From contig NW_027192672.1 of the NCBI RefSeq assembly GCF_949987515.2, positions 248,001 through 312,000 of the forward strand: 64,000 nt of DNA, written 5' to 3'. A program made the translations under genes and the position numbers. The first letter of the stretch is position 1. Every line of letters starts with the position of its first letter. The notes under the pieces were generated by a model. The model saw only the letters and a program-made list of their open reading frames with translations. It was not told where the DNA came from and made no database searches. Source of the DNA: Delphinus delphis. Taxonomy: Eukaryota > Chordata > Mammalia > Artiodactyla > Delphinidae. This document shows positions 21,085 to 33,723 of the stretch, piece by piece.

Positions 21085-22664
21085 CTCACTATTCCTGTTC
21101 ATCTTCCGCAGAAATTGCAAACTGGGCCAAACAGGAGGTTAAAGGGACAGACTCTCCAAGTGGGGAGAGTGTTAGTAAAGCGTCTGGAATATTGCACCCG
21201 AGTACCAGGGGAGGAAAACTGAGACATATTTGAACACGTCTCCCGTTCACACGGTTGATCATACTCTGGGTTCCACATGCATGTTTTAGCTGAAGGAAGA
21301 ATACCTTAAACCTGGAGAGTTGAGACCCGTGGAATGGGTACCATGCAATATGACTTCAAAGGGTCTTCATTTGCTCACCGAACCTCTCCAATCCTATCAC
21401 TGCTGCGTTTATGCCCCTGTACACACGCTTGATTCTCTTTTGGAGACATAGCAATCCATAGGTTTTAAGATACTTACTAGTCAGGTACATTCTTAGGCGT
21501 TTAATATGGGGTTTTGAGTCCATTTCGTTGAGCAAGGAGTAGCTCTTGTCTATTCCATATTTGGCTTAAGGAACTTTATCTGTGCTCATTTCAATCTCTG
21601 GTTTTATGCAGCACCCCAACTCACCTTTCCCCTTAAGCAAGCATAAGTTGGTTTTCTAAATTTGAGACCCTGTTCTGTTTTGGAATGCAGTTCCTGTGTA
21701 GCCAAGTTTACATTCCGTGTATTAGTGATATCTTATGATGTTTCTTTTTCTGTGTGACTTATTTCAGTTAGAATCATCGTACCTGAGTCCACTCATGATG
21801 CTGCTACGGGCCTGATGACATAGATTTCATTGCTGAGTGATACTGCATTGTACGTAAGTACCACAAGTTCTTTATCCATTTTTCACTTTCTGTGATATTG
21901 AACTTGTACGGTAAACGAGGTTCTTGTAAACAGAGGCGTCCCAAACTTTGGGGTGGCTGTGTCTTTTTGATTTTAATTTCCCTAAGCTATAGCACCATAA
22001 GTGGAAGTGCCCTAGGTTCTGTTGCTTTGTTTTTTAGATGTTTCAGGAAACACCATACACTTCTCCTGAGTGTCTGTTGGCAATTTACATCCCGCCCATC
22101 AGCATAACAAGGCTCCCAGCTCTCCATGGCCTATCCTGCCTTTCTGGATTTTACACTTTTTTCAGATGGCCCTTTTGACCGGGGGGAAGTGAGACTTCAT
22201 TGTAGTGCAGATTTCCTTTGCAAGCTTGCTTGGTTGGCCAAAAAGGGCGTATGCGTTTTTTCCTGAATATATTCAGGAAAAAACGCATACGCCCTTTTTG
22301 GCCAAGTGCATCATTGTGGACGTTCTGCCTCTTTTCCTATGCTTTCAATGCAATTCCAGTCTACCTCCTGAAATCGGTTTCCTGCAATTCTGCCCCGCTT
22401 TCAAGTCCTCTTGGCAGCCTTACTTCAGTCTATTTTTGGACGATAGCTGTCATTTATAACTCTGCAGGTTTGTGAATTACAGTGCCCCTGAGCTCCTTTC
22501 TTCAACTCGCTTTCTTTTGAGCTGGCCGCAACACCGCAGGATGGCTTCAGGCCCTAATCTGGTTCCGGTATGGCACGCTGAGCCTTTGGTTAATTCCTCT
22601 TCCTGGTGGGAAATGAGAGTTAAATTTGCCCGTCCAGACACCTCCAGCTAGCCTCTCATTGGTT
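21085..22664 (+). repeat. Satellite unit R5 (subtype b)
   Basis: 1580 bp. Near twin of R3. This is the last b-type unit seen going right; all later units are a-type. Confidence 0.93.
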
Positions 22665-24243
22665 CTCACTATTCCTGTTCATCTTCCGCAGAAATTGCAA
22701 ACTGGGCCAAACAGGAGGTTAAAGGCACTGACTCTCCAAGTGGGGAGAGTGTTAGTAAAGCGTCTGGAATGTTGCACCCGAGTACCAGGGTACGAAAACT
22801 GGGACATATTTGAACACGTCTCCCGATCACATGGTTGATCATACTCTAGGTTCCACATGCATGTTTTAGCTGAAGGAAGAATACCTTAAACCTGGGTAGT
22901 TGAAACCCGTGGAATGGGTACCATGCAATATGACTTCAAAGGGTCTTCATTTGCTCACCGAACCTCTCCAATCCTATCACTGCTGCGTTTATGCCCCTGT
23001 ACACATGCTTGATTCTCTTTCGGAGACATAGCAATCCATAGGTTTTAAGATACTTACTAGTCAGGTACATTCTTAGGCGTTTAATATGGGGTGTTGAGTC
23101 CATTTTGTTGAGCAAGGAGTAGCTCTTGTCTATTCCATATTTGGCTTAAGGAACTTTATCTGTGCTCATTTCAATCTCTGGTTTTATGCAGCACCCCAAC
23201 TCACCTTTCCCCTTAAGCAAGCATAAGTTGGTTTTCTAAATTTGAGACCCTGTTCTGTTCTGTAATTCAGTTCCTGTGTAGCCAAGTTTACATTCCGTGT
23301 ATTACTGATATCTTATGATGTTTCTTTTTCTGTGTAACTTATTTCAGTAGAATCATCATACCTGAATCCACTCATTGTGCTGCTAAGGGCCTGATGACAC
23401 AGATTTCATTGCTGAGTGATATTGCTTTGTAAGTAAATACCACAACTTCTTTATCCATTTTTCACTTTCTGCGATGTTGAACTTGTACTGTAAACGAGGT
23501 TCTTGTAAACAGAGCCGTTCCAAACTTTGGGGTGGCTGTGTCTTTTTCATTTTAATTTCCCTAAGCTATAGGACCATAAGTGGAAGTGCCCTAGGCTCTG
23601 TTGCTTTGTTTTTTAGATGTTTCAGGAAACACCATACACTTCTCCCCAGTGGTTGTTGGCAATTTACATCCCGCCCATCAGCATAACAAGGCTCCCAGTT
23701 CTCCATGGCCTGTCCTGCCTTTCTGGATTTTACACTTTTTTCAGATGGCCCTTTTGACCGGGGGGAAGTGAGACTTCATTGTAGTGCAGATTTCCTTTGC
23801 AAGCTTGCTTGGTTGGCCAAAAAGGGCGTATGCATTTTTTCCTGAATATATTCAGGAAAAAACGCATATGCCCTTATTGGCCAAGTGCATCATTGTGGAC
23901 GTTCGGCCTCTTTTCCTATGCTTTCAATGCAATTCCAGTCTACCTCCTGAAATCGGTTTCCTGCAATTCTGCCCTGCTTTCAAGTCCTCTTGGCAGCCTT
24001 ACTTCCGTCTATTTTTGGACGATAGCTGTCATTTATAACTCTGCAGGTTTGTGAATTACAGTGCCCCTGAGCTGCTTTCTTCAACTCGCTTTCGTTTGAG
24101 CTGGCCGCAACACCGCAGGATGTCTTCAGGCCCTAATCTGGTTCCGGCACGGCACGCTGAGCCTTTGGTTATTTCCTCTTCCTGGTGGGAAATGAGAGTT
24201 AAATTTGCCCGTCCAGACACCTCCAGCTAGCCTCTCATTGGTT
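22665..24243 (+). repeat. Satellite unit R6 (subtype a)
   Basis: 1579 bp, with a 1-bp deletion at ~23347 (TTTCAGTAGAATC). Its palindrome has changes in both arms (TATGCATTTT; CATATGCCCTTATTGG). Confidence 0.92.
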
Positions 24244-25823
24244 CTCGCTATTCCTGTTCATCTTCCGCAGAAATTGCAAACTGGGCCAAACAGGAGGTTA
24301 AAGGGACTGACTCTCCAAGTCGGGAGAGTGTTAGTAAAGCGTCTGGAATGTTGCACCCGAGTACCAGGGGAGGAAAACTGAGACATATTTGAATACGTCT
24401 CCCGTTCACATGGTTGATCATACTCTGGGTTCCACATGCATGTTTTAGCTGAAGGAAGAATACCTTAAACCTGGAGAGTTGAGACCCGTGTAATGGGTAC
24501 CATGCAATATGACTTCAAAGGGTCTTCATTTGCTCACCGAACCTCTCCAATCCTATCACTGCTGCGTTTATGCCCTTGTACACACGCTTGATTCTCTTTT
24601 GGAGACATAGCAATCCATAGGTTTTAAGATACTTACTAGTCAGGTACATTCTTAGGCGTTTAATATGCGGTGTTGAGTCCATTTTGTTGAGCAAGGAGTA
24701 GCTCTTGTCTATTCCATATTTGGCTTAAGGAACTTTATCTGTGCTCATTTCAATCTCTGGTTTTATGCAGCACCCCAACTCACCTTTCCCCTTAAGCAAG
24801 CATAAGTTGGTTTTCTAAATTTGAGACCCTGTTCTGTTCTGTAATTCAGTTCCTGTGTAGCCAAGTTTACATTCCGTGTATTACTGATATCTTATGATGT
24901 TTCTTTTTCTGTGTGACTTATTTCAGTTTGAATCATCATACCTGAATCCACTCATTGTGCTGCTAAGGGCCTGATGACACAGATTTCATTGCTGAGTGAT
25001 ATTGCTTTGTAAGTAAATACCACAACTTCTTTATCCATTTTTCACTTTCTGCGATGTTGAACTTGTACTGTAAACAAGGTTCTTGTAAACAGAGCCGTTC
25101 CAAACTTTGGGGTGGCTGTGTCTTTTTGATTTTAAATTCCCTAAGCTATAGGACCATAAGTGGAAGTGCCCTAGGCTCTGTTGCTTTGTTTTTTAGATGT
25201 TTCAGGAAACACCATACACTTCTCCCGAGTGGTTGTTGGCAATTTACATCCCGCCCATCAGCATAACAAGACTCCCAGTTCTCCATGGCCTGTCCTGCCT
25301 TTCTGGATTTTACACTTTTTTCAGATGGCCCTTTTGACCAGGGGGAAGTGAGACTTCATTGTAGTGCAGATTTCCTTTGCAAGCTTGCTTGGTTGGCCAA
25401 AAAGGGCGTATGCGTTTTTTCCTGAATATATTCAGGAAAAAACGCATACGCCCCTTTTGGCCAAGTGCATCATTGTGGACGTTCTGCCTCTTTTCCTATG
25501 CTTTCAAAGCAATTCCAGTCTACCTCCTGAAATCGGTTTCCTGCAATTCTGCCCCGCTTTCAAGTCCTCTTGGCAGCCTTACTTCAGTCTGTTTGTGGAC
25601 GATAGCTGTCATTTATAACTCTGCAGGTTTGTGAATTACAGTGCCCCTGAACTCCTTTCTTCAACTCGCTTTCTTGTGAGCTGGCCGCAACACCGCAGGA
25701 TGGCTTCAGGCCCTAATCTGGTTCCGGCACGGCACGCTGAGCCTTTGGTTAATTCCTCTTCCTGGTGGGAAATGAGAGTTAAATTTGCCCGTCCAGACAC
25801 CTCCAGCTAGTCTCTCATTGGTT
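24244..25823 (+). repeat. Satellite unit R7
   Basis: 1580 bp. From ~24600 it matches R19, 18,950 bp away (shared CATTTTGTTGAG, AAACAAGGTTC, AAAGCAATTCC, TTTGTGGACG). The palindrome right arm has a private C (GCCCCTTTT). Confidence 0.92.
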
Positions 25824-27403
25824 CTCGCTATTCCTGTTCATCTTCCGCAGAAATTGCAAACTGGGCCAAACAGGAGGTTAAAGGGACTGACTCTCCAAGT
25901 GGGGAGAGTGTTAGTAAAGCGTCTGGAATGTTGCACCCGAGTACCAGGGTACGAAAACTGAGACATATTTGAACACGTCTCCCGATCACATGGTTGATCA
26001 TAATCTAGGTTCCACATGCATGTTTTAGCTGAAGGAAGAATACCTTAAACCTGGGTAGTTGAAACCCGTGGAATGGGTACCATGCAATATGACTTCAAAG
26101 GGTCTTCATTTGCTCACCGAACCTCTCCAATCCTATCACTGCTGCGTTTATGCCCCTGTACACATACTTGATTCTCTTTCGGAGACATAGCAATCCATAG
26201 GTTTTAAGATACTTACTAGTCAGGTACATTCTTAGGCGTTTAATATGTGGTGTTGAGTCCATTTCGTTGAGCAAGGAGTAGCTCTTGTCTATTCCATATT
26301 TGGCTTAAGGAACTTTATCTGTGCTCATTTCAATCTCTGGTTTTATGCAGCACCCCAACTCACCTTTCCCCTTAAGCAAGCATAAGTTGGTTTTCTAAAT
26401 TTGAGACCCTGTTCTGTTCTGTAATTCAGTTCCTGTGTAGCCAAGTTTACATTCCGTGTATTACTGATATCTTATGATGTTTCTTTTTCTGTGTGACTTA
26501 TTTCAGTTACAATCATCATACCTGAATCCACTCATTGTGCTGCTAAGGGCCTGATGACATAGATTTCATTGCTAAGTGATATTGCTTTGTAAGTGAATAC
26601 CACAACTTCTTTATCCATTTTTTACTTTCTGCGATGTTGAACTTGTACTGTAAACGAGGTTCTTGTAAACAGAGCCATTCCAAACTTTGGGGTGGCTGTG
26701 TCTTTTTGATTTTAATTTCCCTAAGCTATAGGACCATAAGTGGAAGTGCCCTAGGCTCTGTTGCTTTGTTTCTTAGATGTTTCAGGAAATACCATACACT
26801 TCTCCCAAGTGTCTGTTGGCAATTTACATCCCGCCCATCAGCATAACAAGGCTCGCAGTTCTCAGTGGCCTGTCCTGCCTTTGTGGATTTTACACTTTTT
26901 TCAGATGGCCCTTTTGACCGGGGGAAAGTGAGACTTCATTGTAGTGCAGATTTCCTTTGCAAGCTTGCTTGGTTGGCCAAAAAGTGCGTATGCGTTTTTT
27001 CCTGAATATATTCAGGAAAAAACGCATACGCCCTTTTTGGCCAAGTGCATCATTGTGGACGTTCTGCCTCTTTTCCTATGCTTTCAATGCAATTCCAGTC
27101 TACCTCCTGAAATCGGTTTCCTGCAATTCTGCCCCGCTTTCAAGTCCTCTTGGCAGCCTTACTTCAGTCTATTTTTGGACGATAGCTGTCATTTATAACT
27201 CTGCAGGTTTGTGAATTACAGTGCCCCTGAGCTCCTTGCTTCAACTCGCTTTCTTGTGAGCTGGCCGCAACACCGCAGGATGGCTTCAGGCCCTAATCTG
27301 GTTCCGGCCCGGCACGCTGAGCCTTTGTTTATTTCCTCTTCCTGGTGGGAAATGAGAGTTAAATTTGCCCGTCCAGACACCTCCAGCTAGCCTCTCATTG
27401 GTT
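25824..27403 (+). repeat. Satellite unit R8 (partner of R20)
   Basis: 1580 bp. Rare variants shared with R20: CATTTTTTACTTTC, GGAAATACCATAC, GCTCGCAGTTCTCAGTGG, TTTGTGGATTTT, GCTCCTTGCTTC. Confidence 0.92.
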
Positions 27404-28983
27404 CTCGCTATTCCTGTTCATCTTCCGCAGAAATTGCAAACTGGGCCAAACAGGAGGTTAAAGGGACTGACTCTCCAAGTCGGGAGAGTGTTAGTAAAGC
27501 ATCTGGAATATTGCACCCGAGTACCAGGGTACGAAAACTGAGACATATTTGAACATGTCTCCCGATCACATGGTTGATCATACTCTAGGTTCCACATGCA
27601 TGTTTTAGCTGAAGGAAGAATACCTTAAACCTGGGTAGTTGAAACCCTTGGAATGGGTACCATGCAATATGACTTCAAAGGGTCTTCATTTGCTCACCGA
27701 ACCTCTCCAATCCTATCACTGCTGCGTTTATGCCCCTGTACACATGCTTGATTCTCTTTCGGAGACATAGCAATCCATAGGTTTTAAGATACTTACTAGT
27801 CAGGTACATTCTTAGGCGTTTAATATGCGGTGTTGAGTCCATTTCGTTGAGCAAGGAGTAGCTCTTGTCTATTCCATATTTGGCTTAAGGAACTTTATCT
27901 GTGCTCATTTCAATCTCTGGTTTTATGCAGCACCCCAACTCACCTTTCCCCTTAAGCAAGCATAAGTTGGTTTTCTAAATTTGAGACCCTGTTCTGTTTT
28001 GGAATGCAGTTCCTGTGTAGCCAAGTTTACATTCCGTGTATTAGTGATATCTTATGATGTTTCTTTTTCTGTGTGACTTATTTCAGTTAGAATCATCGTA
28101 CCTGAATCCACTCATTGTGCTTCTAAGGGCCTGATGACATAGATTTCATTGCTGAGTGATATTGCTTTGTAAGTAAATACCACAACTTCTTTATCCATTT
28201 TTCACTTTCTGCGATGTTGAACTTGTACTGTAAACGAGGTTCTTGTAAACAGAGCCGTTCCAAACTTTGGGGTGGCTGTGTCTTTTTGATTTTAATTTCC
28301 CTAAGCTATAGGACCATAAGTGGAAGTGCCCTAGGCTCTGTTGCTTTGTTTTTTAGATGTTTCAGGAAACACCATACACTTCTCCCGAGTGGTTGTTGGC
28401 AATTTACATCCCGCCCATCAGCATAACAAGGCTCCCAGTTCTCCATGGCCTGTCCTGCCTTTCTGGATTTTACACTTTTTTCAGATGGCCCTTTTGACCG
28501 GGGGGAAGTGAGACTTCATTGTAGTGCAGATTTCCTTTGCAAGCTTGCTTGGTTGGCCAAAAAGTGCGTATGCGTTTTTTCCTGAATATATTCAGGAAAA
28601 AACGCATACGCCCTTTTTGGCCAAGTGCATCATTGTGGACGTTCGGCCTCTTTTCCTATGCTTTCAATGCAATTCCAGTCTACCTCCTGAAATCGGTTTC
28701 CTGCAATTCTGTCCCGCTTTCAAGTCCTCTTGGCAGCCTTACTTCAGTCTATTTGTGGACGATAGCTGTCATTTATAACTCTGCAGGTTTGTGAATTACA
28801 GTGCCCCTGAACTCCTTTCTTCAACTCGCTTTCTTGTGAGCTGGCCGCAACACCGCAGGATGGCTTCAGGCCCTAATCTGGTTCCGGCCCGGCACGCTGA
28901 GCCTTTGGTTAATTCCTCTTCCTGGTGGGAAATGAGAGTTAAATTTGCCCGTCCAGACACCTCCAGCTAGTCTCTCATTGGTT
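27404..28983 (+). repeat. Satellite unit R9 (partner of R21)
   Basis: 1580 bp. Shared with R21: CTTGGAATGGG, TTTTGGAATGCAG, GTGCTTCTAAGG, GACGTTCGGCC. Confidence 0.92.
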
Positions 28984-30563
28984 CTCGCTATTCCTGTTCA
29001 TCTTCCGCAGAAATTGCAAACTGGGCCAAACAGGAGGTTAAAGGGACTGACTCTCCAAGTGGGGAGAGTGTTAGTAAAGCGTCTGGAATGTTGCAACCGA
29101 GTACCAGGGTACGAAAACTGAGACATATTTGAACACGTCTCCCGATCACATGGTTGATCATAATCTAGGTTCCACATGCATGTTTTAGCTGAAGGAAGAA
29201 TACCATAAACCTGGGTAGTTGAAACCCGTGGAATGGGTACCATGCAATATGACTTCAAAGGGTCTTCATTTGCTCACCGAACCTCTCCAATCCTATCACT
29301 GCTGCGTTTATGCCCCTGTACACATGCTTGATTCTCTTTTGGAGACATAGCAATCCATAGGTTTTAAGATACTTACTAGTCAGGTACATTCTTAGGCGTT
29401 TAATATGTGGTGTTGAGTCCATTTCGTTGAGCAAGGAGTAGCTCTTGTCTATTCCATATTTGGCTTAAGGAACTTTATCTGTGCTCATTTCAATCTCTGG
29501 TTTTATGCAGCACCCCAACTCACCTTTCCCCTTAAGCAAGCATAAGTTGGTTTTCTAAATTTGAGACCCTGTTCTGTTCTGTAATTCAGTTCCTGTGTAG
29601 CCAAGTTTACATTCCGTGTATTACTGATATCTTATGATGTTTCTTTTTCTGTGTGACTTATTTCAGTTACAATCATCATACCTGAATCCACTCATTGTGC
29701 TGCTAAGGGCCTGATGACATAGATTTCATTGCTAAGTGATATTGCTTTGTAAGTGAATACCACAACTTCTTTATCCATTTTTCACTTTCTGCGATGTTGA
29801 ACTTGTACTGTAAACGAGGTTCTTGTAAACAGAGCCATTCCAAACTTTGAGGTGGCTGTGTCTTTTTGATTTTAATTTCCCTAAGCTATAGGACCATAAG
29901 TGGAAGTGCCCTAGGCTCTGTTGCTTTGTTTCTTAGATGTTTCAGGAAACACCATACACTTCTCCCAAGTGTCTGTTGGCAATTTACATCCCGCCCATAA
30001 GCATAACAAGGCTCCCAGTTCTCCATGGCCTGTCCTGCCTTTCTGGATTTTACACTTTTTTCAGATGGCCCTTTTGACCGGGGGAAAGTGAGACTTCATT
30101 GTAGTGCAGATTTCCTTTGCAAGCTTGCTTGGTTGGCCAAAAAGTGCGTATGCGTTTTTTCCTGAATATATTCAGGAAAAAACGCATACGCCCTTTTTGG
30201 CCAAGTGCATCATTGTGGACGTTCTGCCTCTTTTCCTATGCTTTCAATGCAATTCCAGTCTACCTCCTGAAATCGGTTTCCTGCAATTCTGTCCCGCTTT
30301 CAAGTCCTCTTGGCAGCCTTACTTCAGTCTATTTTTGGACGATAGCTGTCATTTATAACTCTGCAGGTTTGTGAATTACAGTGCCCTTGAACTCCTTTCT
30401 TCAACTCGCTTTCTTGTGAGCTGGCCGCAACACCGCAGGATGGCTTCAGGCCCTAATCTGGTTCCGGCACGGCACGCTGAGCCTTTGGTTAATTCCTCTT
30501 CCTGGTGGGAAATGAGAGTTAAATTTGCCCGTCCAGACACCTCCAGCTAGTCTCTCATTGGTT
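28984..30563 (+). repeat. Satellite unit R10 (partner of R22)
   Basis: 1580 bp. Shares ATACCATAAACC and CCCATAAGC with R22. The tail (CTTGAACTCC, GTGAGCTGG) differs from R22's tail, which is mosaic. Confidence 0.92.
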
Positions 30564-32143
30564 CTCGCTATTCCTGTTCATCTTCCGCAGAAATTGCAAA
30601 CTGGGCCAAACAGGAGGTTAAAGGGACTGACTCTCCAAGTGGGGAGAGTGTTAGTAAAGCGTCTGGAATGTTGCACCCGAGTACCAGGGTACGAAAACTG
30701 AGACATATTTGAACACGTCTCCCGATCACATGGTTGATCATAATCTAGGTTCCACATGCATGTTTTAGCTGAAGGAAGAATACCTTAAACCTGGGTAGTT
30801 GAAACCCGTGGAATGGGTACCATGCAATATGACTACAAAGGGTCTTCATTTGCTCACCGAACCTCTCCAATCCTATCACTGCTGCGTTTATGCCCCTGTA
30901 CACATGCTTGATTCTCTTTCGGAGACATAGCAATCCATAGGTTTTAAGATACTTACTAGTCAGGTACATTCTTAGGCGTTTAATATGTGGTGTTGAGTCC
31001 ATTTCGTTGAGCAAGGAGTAGCTCTTGTCTATTCCATATTTGGCTTAAGGAACTTTATCTGTGCTCATTTCAATCTCTGGTTTTATGCAGCACCCCAACT
31101 CACCTTTCCCCTTAAGCAAGCATAAGTTGGTTTTCTAAATTTGAGACCCTGTTCTGTTCTGTAATTCAGTTCCTGTGTAGCCAAGTTTACATTCCGTGTA
31201 TTACTGATATCTTATGATGTTTCTTTTTCTGTGTGACTTATTTCAGTTTGAATCATCATACCTGAATCCACTCATTGTGCTGCTAAGGGCCTGATGACAC
31301 AGATTTCATTGCTGAGTGATATTGCTTTGTAAGTAAATACCACAACTTCTTTATCCATTTTTCACTTTCTGCGATGTTGAACTTGTACTGTAAACAAGGT
31401 TCTTGTAAACAGAGCCGTTCCAAACTTTGGGGTGGCTGTGTCTTTTTGATTTTAAATTCCCTAAGCTATAGGACCATAAGTGGAAGTGCCCTAGGCTCTG
31501 TTGCTTTGTTTTTTAGATGTTTCAGGAAACACCATACACTTCTCCCGAGTGGTTGTTGGCAATTTACATCCCACCCATCAGCATAACAAGACTCCCAGTT
31601 CTCCATGGCCTGTCCTGCCTTTCTGGATTTTACACTTTTTTCAGATGGCCCTTTTGACCGGGGGGAAGTGAGACTTCATTGTAGTGCAGATTTCCTTTGC
31701 AAGCTTGCTTGGTTGGCCAAAAAGGGCGTATGCGTTTTTTCCTGAATATATTCAGGAAAAAACGCATACGCCCTTTTTGGCCAAGTGCATCATTGTGGAC
31801 GTTCTGCCTCTTTTCCTATGCTTTCAATGCAATTCCAGTCTACCTCCTGAAATCGGTTTCCTGCAATTCTGCCCCACTTTCAAGTCCTCTTGGCAGCCTT
31901 ACTTTAGTCTATTTTTGGACGATAGCTGTCATTTATAACTCTGCAGGTTTGTGAATTACAGTGCCCTTGAACTCCTTTCTTCAACTCGCTTTCTTGTGAG
32001 CTGGCCGCAACACCGCAGGATGGCTTCAGGCCCTAATCTGGTTCCGGCACGGCACGCTGAGCCTTTGGTTAATTCCTCTTCCTGGTGGGAAATGAGAGTT
32101 AAATTTGCCCGTCCAGACACCTCCAGCTAGTCTCTCATTGGTT
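30564..32143 (+). repeat. Satellite unit R11 (partner of the R23 body)
   Basis: 1580 bp with the GACTACAAAG variant in the head. The body (AAACAAGG, TTTTAAATTCC, CTTTAGTC) matches R23 and R28; the head does not match R23. Confidence 0.92.
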
Positions 32144-33723
32144 CTCGCTATTCCTGTTCATCTTCCGCAGAAATTGCAAACTGGGCCAAACAGGACGTTA
32201 AAGGGACTGACTCTCCAAGTGGGGAGAGTGTTAGTAAAGCGTCTGGAATGTTGCACCCGAGTACCAGGGTACGAAAACTGAGACATATTTGAACACGTCT
32301 CCCGATCACATGGTTGATCATAATCTAGGTTCCACATGCATGTTTTAGCTGAAGGAAGAATACCTTAAACCTGGGTAGTTGAAACCCGTGGAATGGGTAC
32401 CATGCAATATGACTACAAAGGGTCTTCATTTGCTCACCGAACCTCTCCAATCCTATCACTGCTGCGTTTATGCCCCTGTACACATGCTTGATTCTCTTTC
32501 GGAGACATAGCAATCCATAGGTTTTAAGATACTTACTAGTCAGGTACATTCTTAGGCGTTTAATATGTGGTGTTGAGTCCATTTCGTTGAGCAAGGAGTA
32601 GCTCTTGTCTATTCCATATTTGGCTTAAGGAACTTTATCTGTGCTCATTTCAATCTCTGGTTTTATGCAGCACCCCAACTCACCTTTCCCCTTAAGCAAG
32701 CATAAGTTGGTTTTCTAAATTTGAGACCCTGTTCTGTTCTGTAATTCAGTTCCTGTGTAGCCAAGTTTACATTCTGTGTATTACTGATATCTTATGATGT
32801 TTCTTTTTCTGTGTGACTTATTTCAGTTACAATCATCATACCTGAATCCACTCATTGTGCTGCTAAGGGCCTGATGACATAGATTTCATTGCTAAGTGAT
32901 ATTGCTTTGTAAGTGAATACCACAGCTTCTTTATCCATTTTTCACTTTCTGCGATGTTGAACTTGTACTGTAAACGAGGTTCTTGTAAACAGAGCCGTTC
33001 CAAACTTTGGGGTGGCTGTGTCTTTTTGATTTTAATTTCCCTAAGCTATAGGACCATAAGTGGAAGTGCCCTAGGCTCTGTTGCTTTGTTTTTTAGATGT
33101 TTCAGGAAACACCATACACTTCTCCCAAGTGTCTGTTGGCAATTTACATCCCGCCCATCAGCATAACAAGGCTCCCAGTTCTCAATGGCCTGTCCTGCCT
33201 TTCTGGATTTTACACTTTTTTCAGATGGCCCTTTTGACCGGGGGAAAGTGAGACTTCATTGTAGTGCAGATTTCCTTTGCAAGCTTGCTTGGTTGGCCAA
33301 AAAGTGCGTATGCGTTTTTTCCTGAATATATTCAGGAAAAAACGCATACGCCCTTTTTGGCCAAGTGCATCATTGTGGACGTTCTGCCTCTTTTCCTATG
33401 CTTTCAATGCAATTCCAGTCTACCTCCTGAAATCGGTTTCCTGCAATTCTGTCCCGCTTTCAAGTCCTCTTGGCAGCCTTACTTCAGTCTATTTTTGGAC
33501 GATAGCTGTCATTTATAACTCTGCAGGTTTGTGAATTACAGTGCCCCTGAGCTCCTTTCTTCAACTCGCTTTCTTGTGACCTGGCCGCAACACCGCAGGA
33601 TGGCTTCAGGCCCTAATCTGGTTCCGGCCCGGCATGCTGAGCCTTTGGTTAATTCCTCTTCCTGGTGGGAAATGAGAGGTAAATTTGCCTGTTCAGACAC
33701 CTCCAGCTAGTCTCTCATTGGTT
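32144..33723 (+). repeat. Satellite unit R12 (variant A)
   Basis: 1580 bp. Markers: CAGGACGTTAAAGG, TAATCTAGG, GACTACAAAG, CATTCTGTG, CCACAGCTTC. Copied as R15, with the body also in R16 and a relative in R24. Confidence 0.92.

Noticed and set aside
30745..31014. 89-codon minus-strand frame seen in R11, R12, R15, R16 and R24
   Set aside because: Created by the GACTACAAAG variant in an otherwise closed frame; no protein-like feature, and explained by monomer copying.
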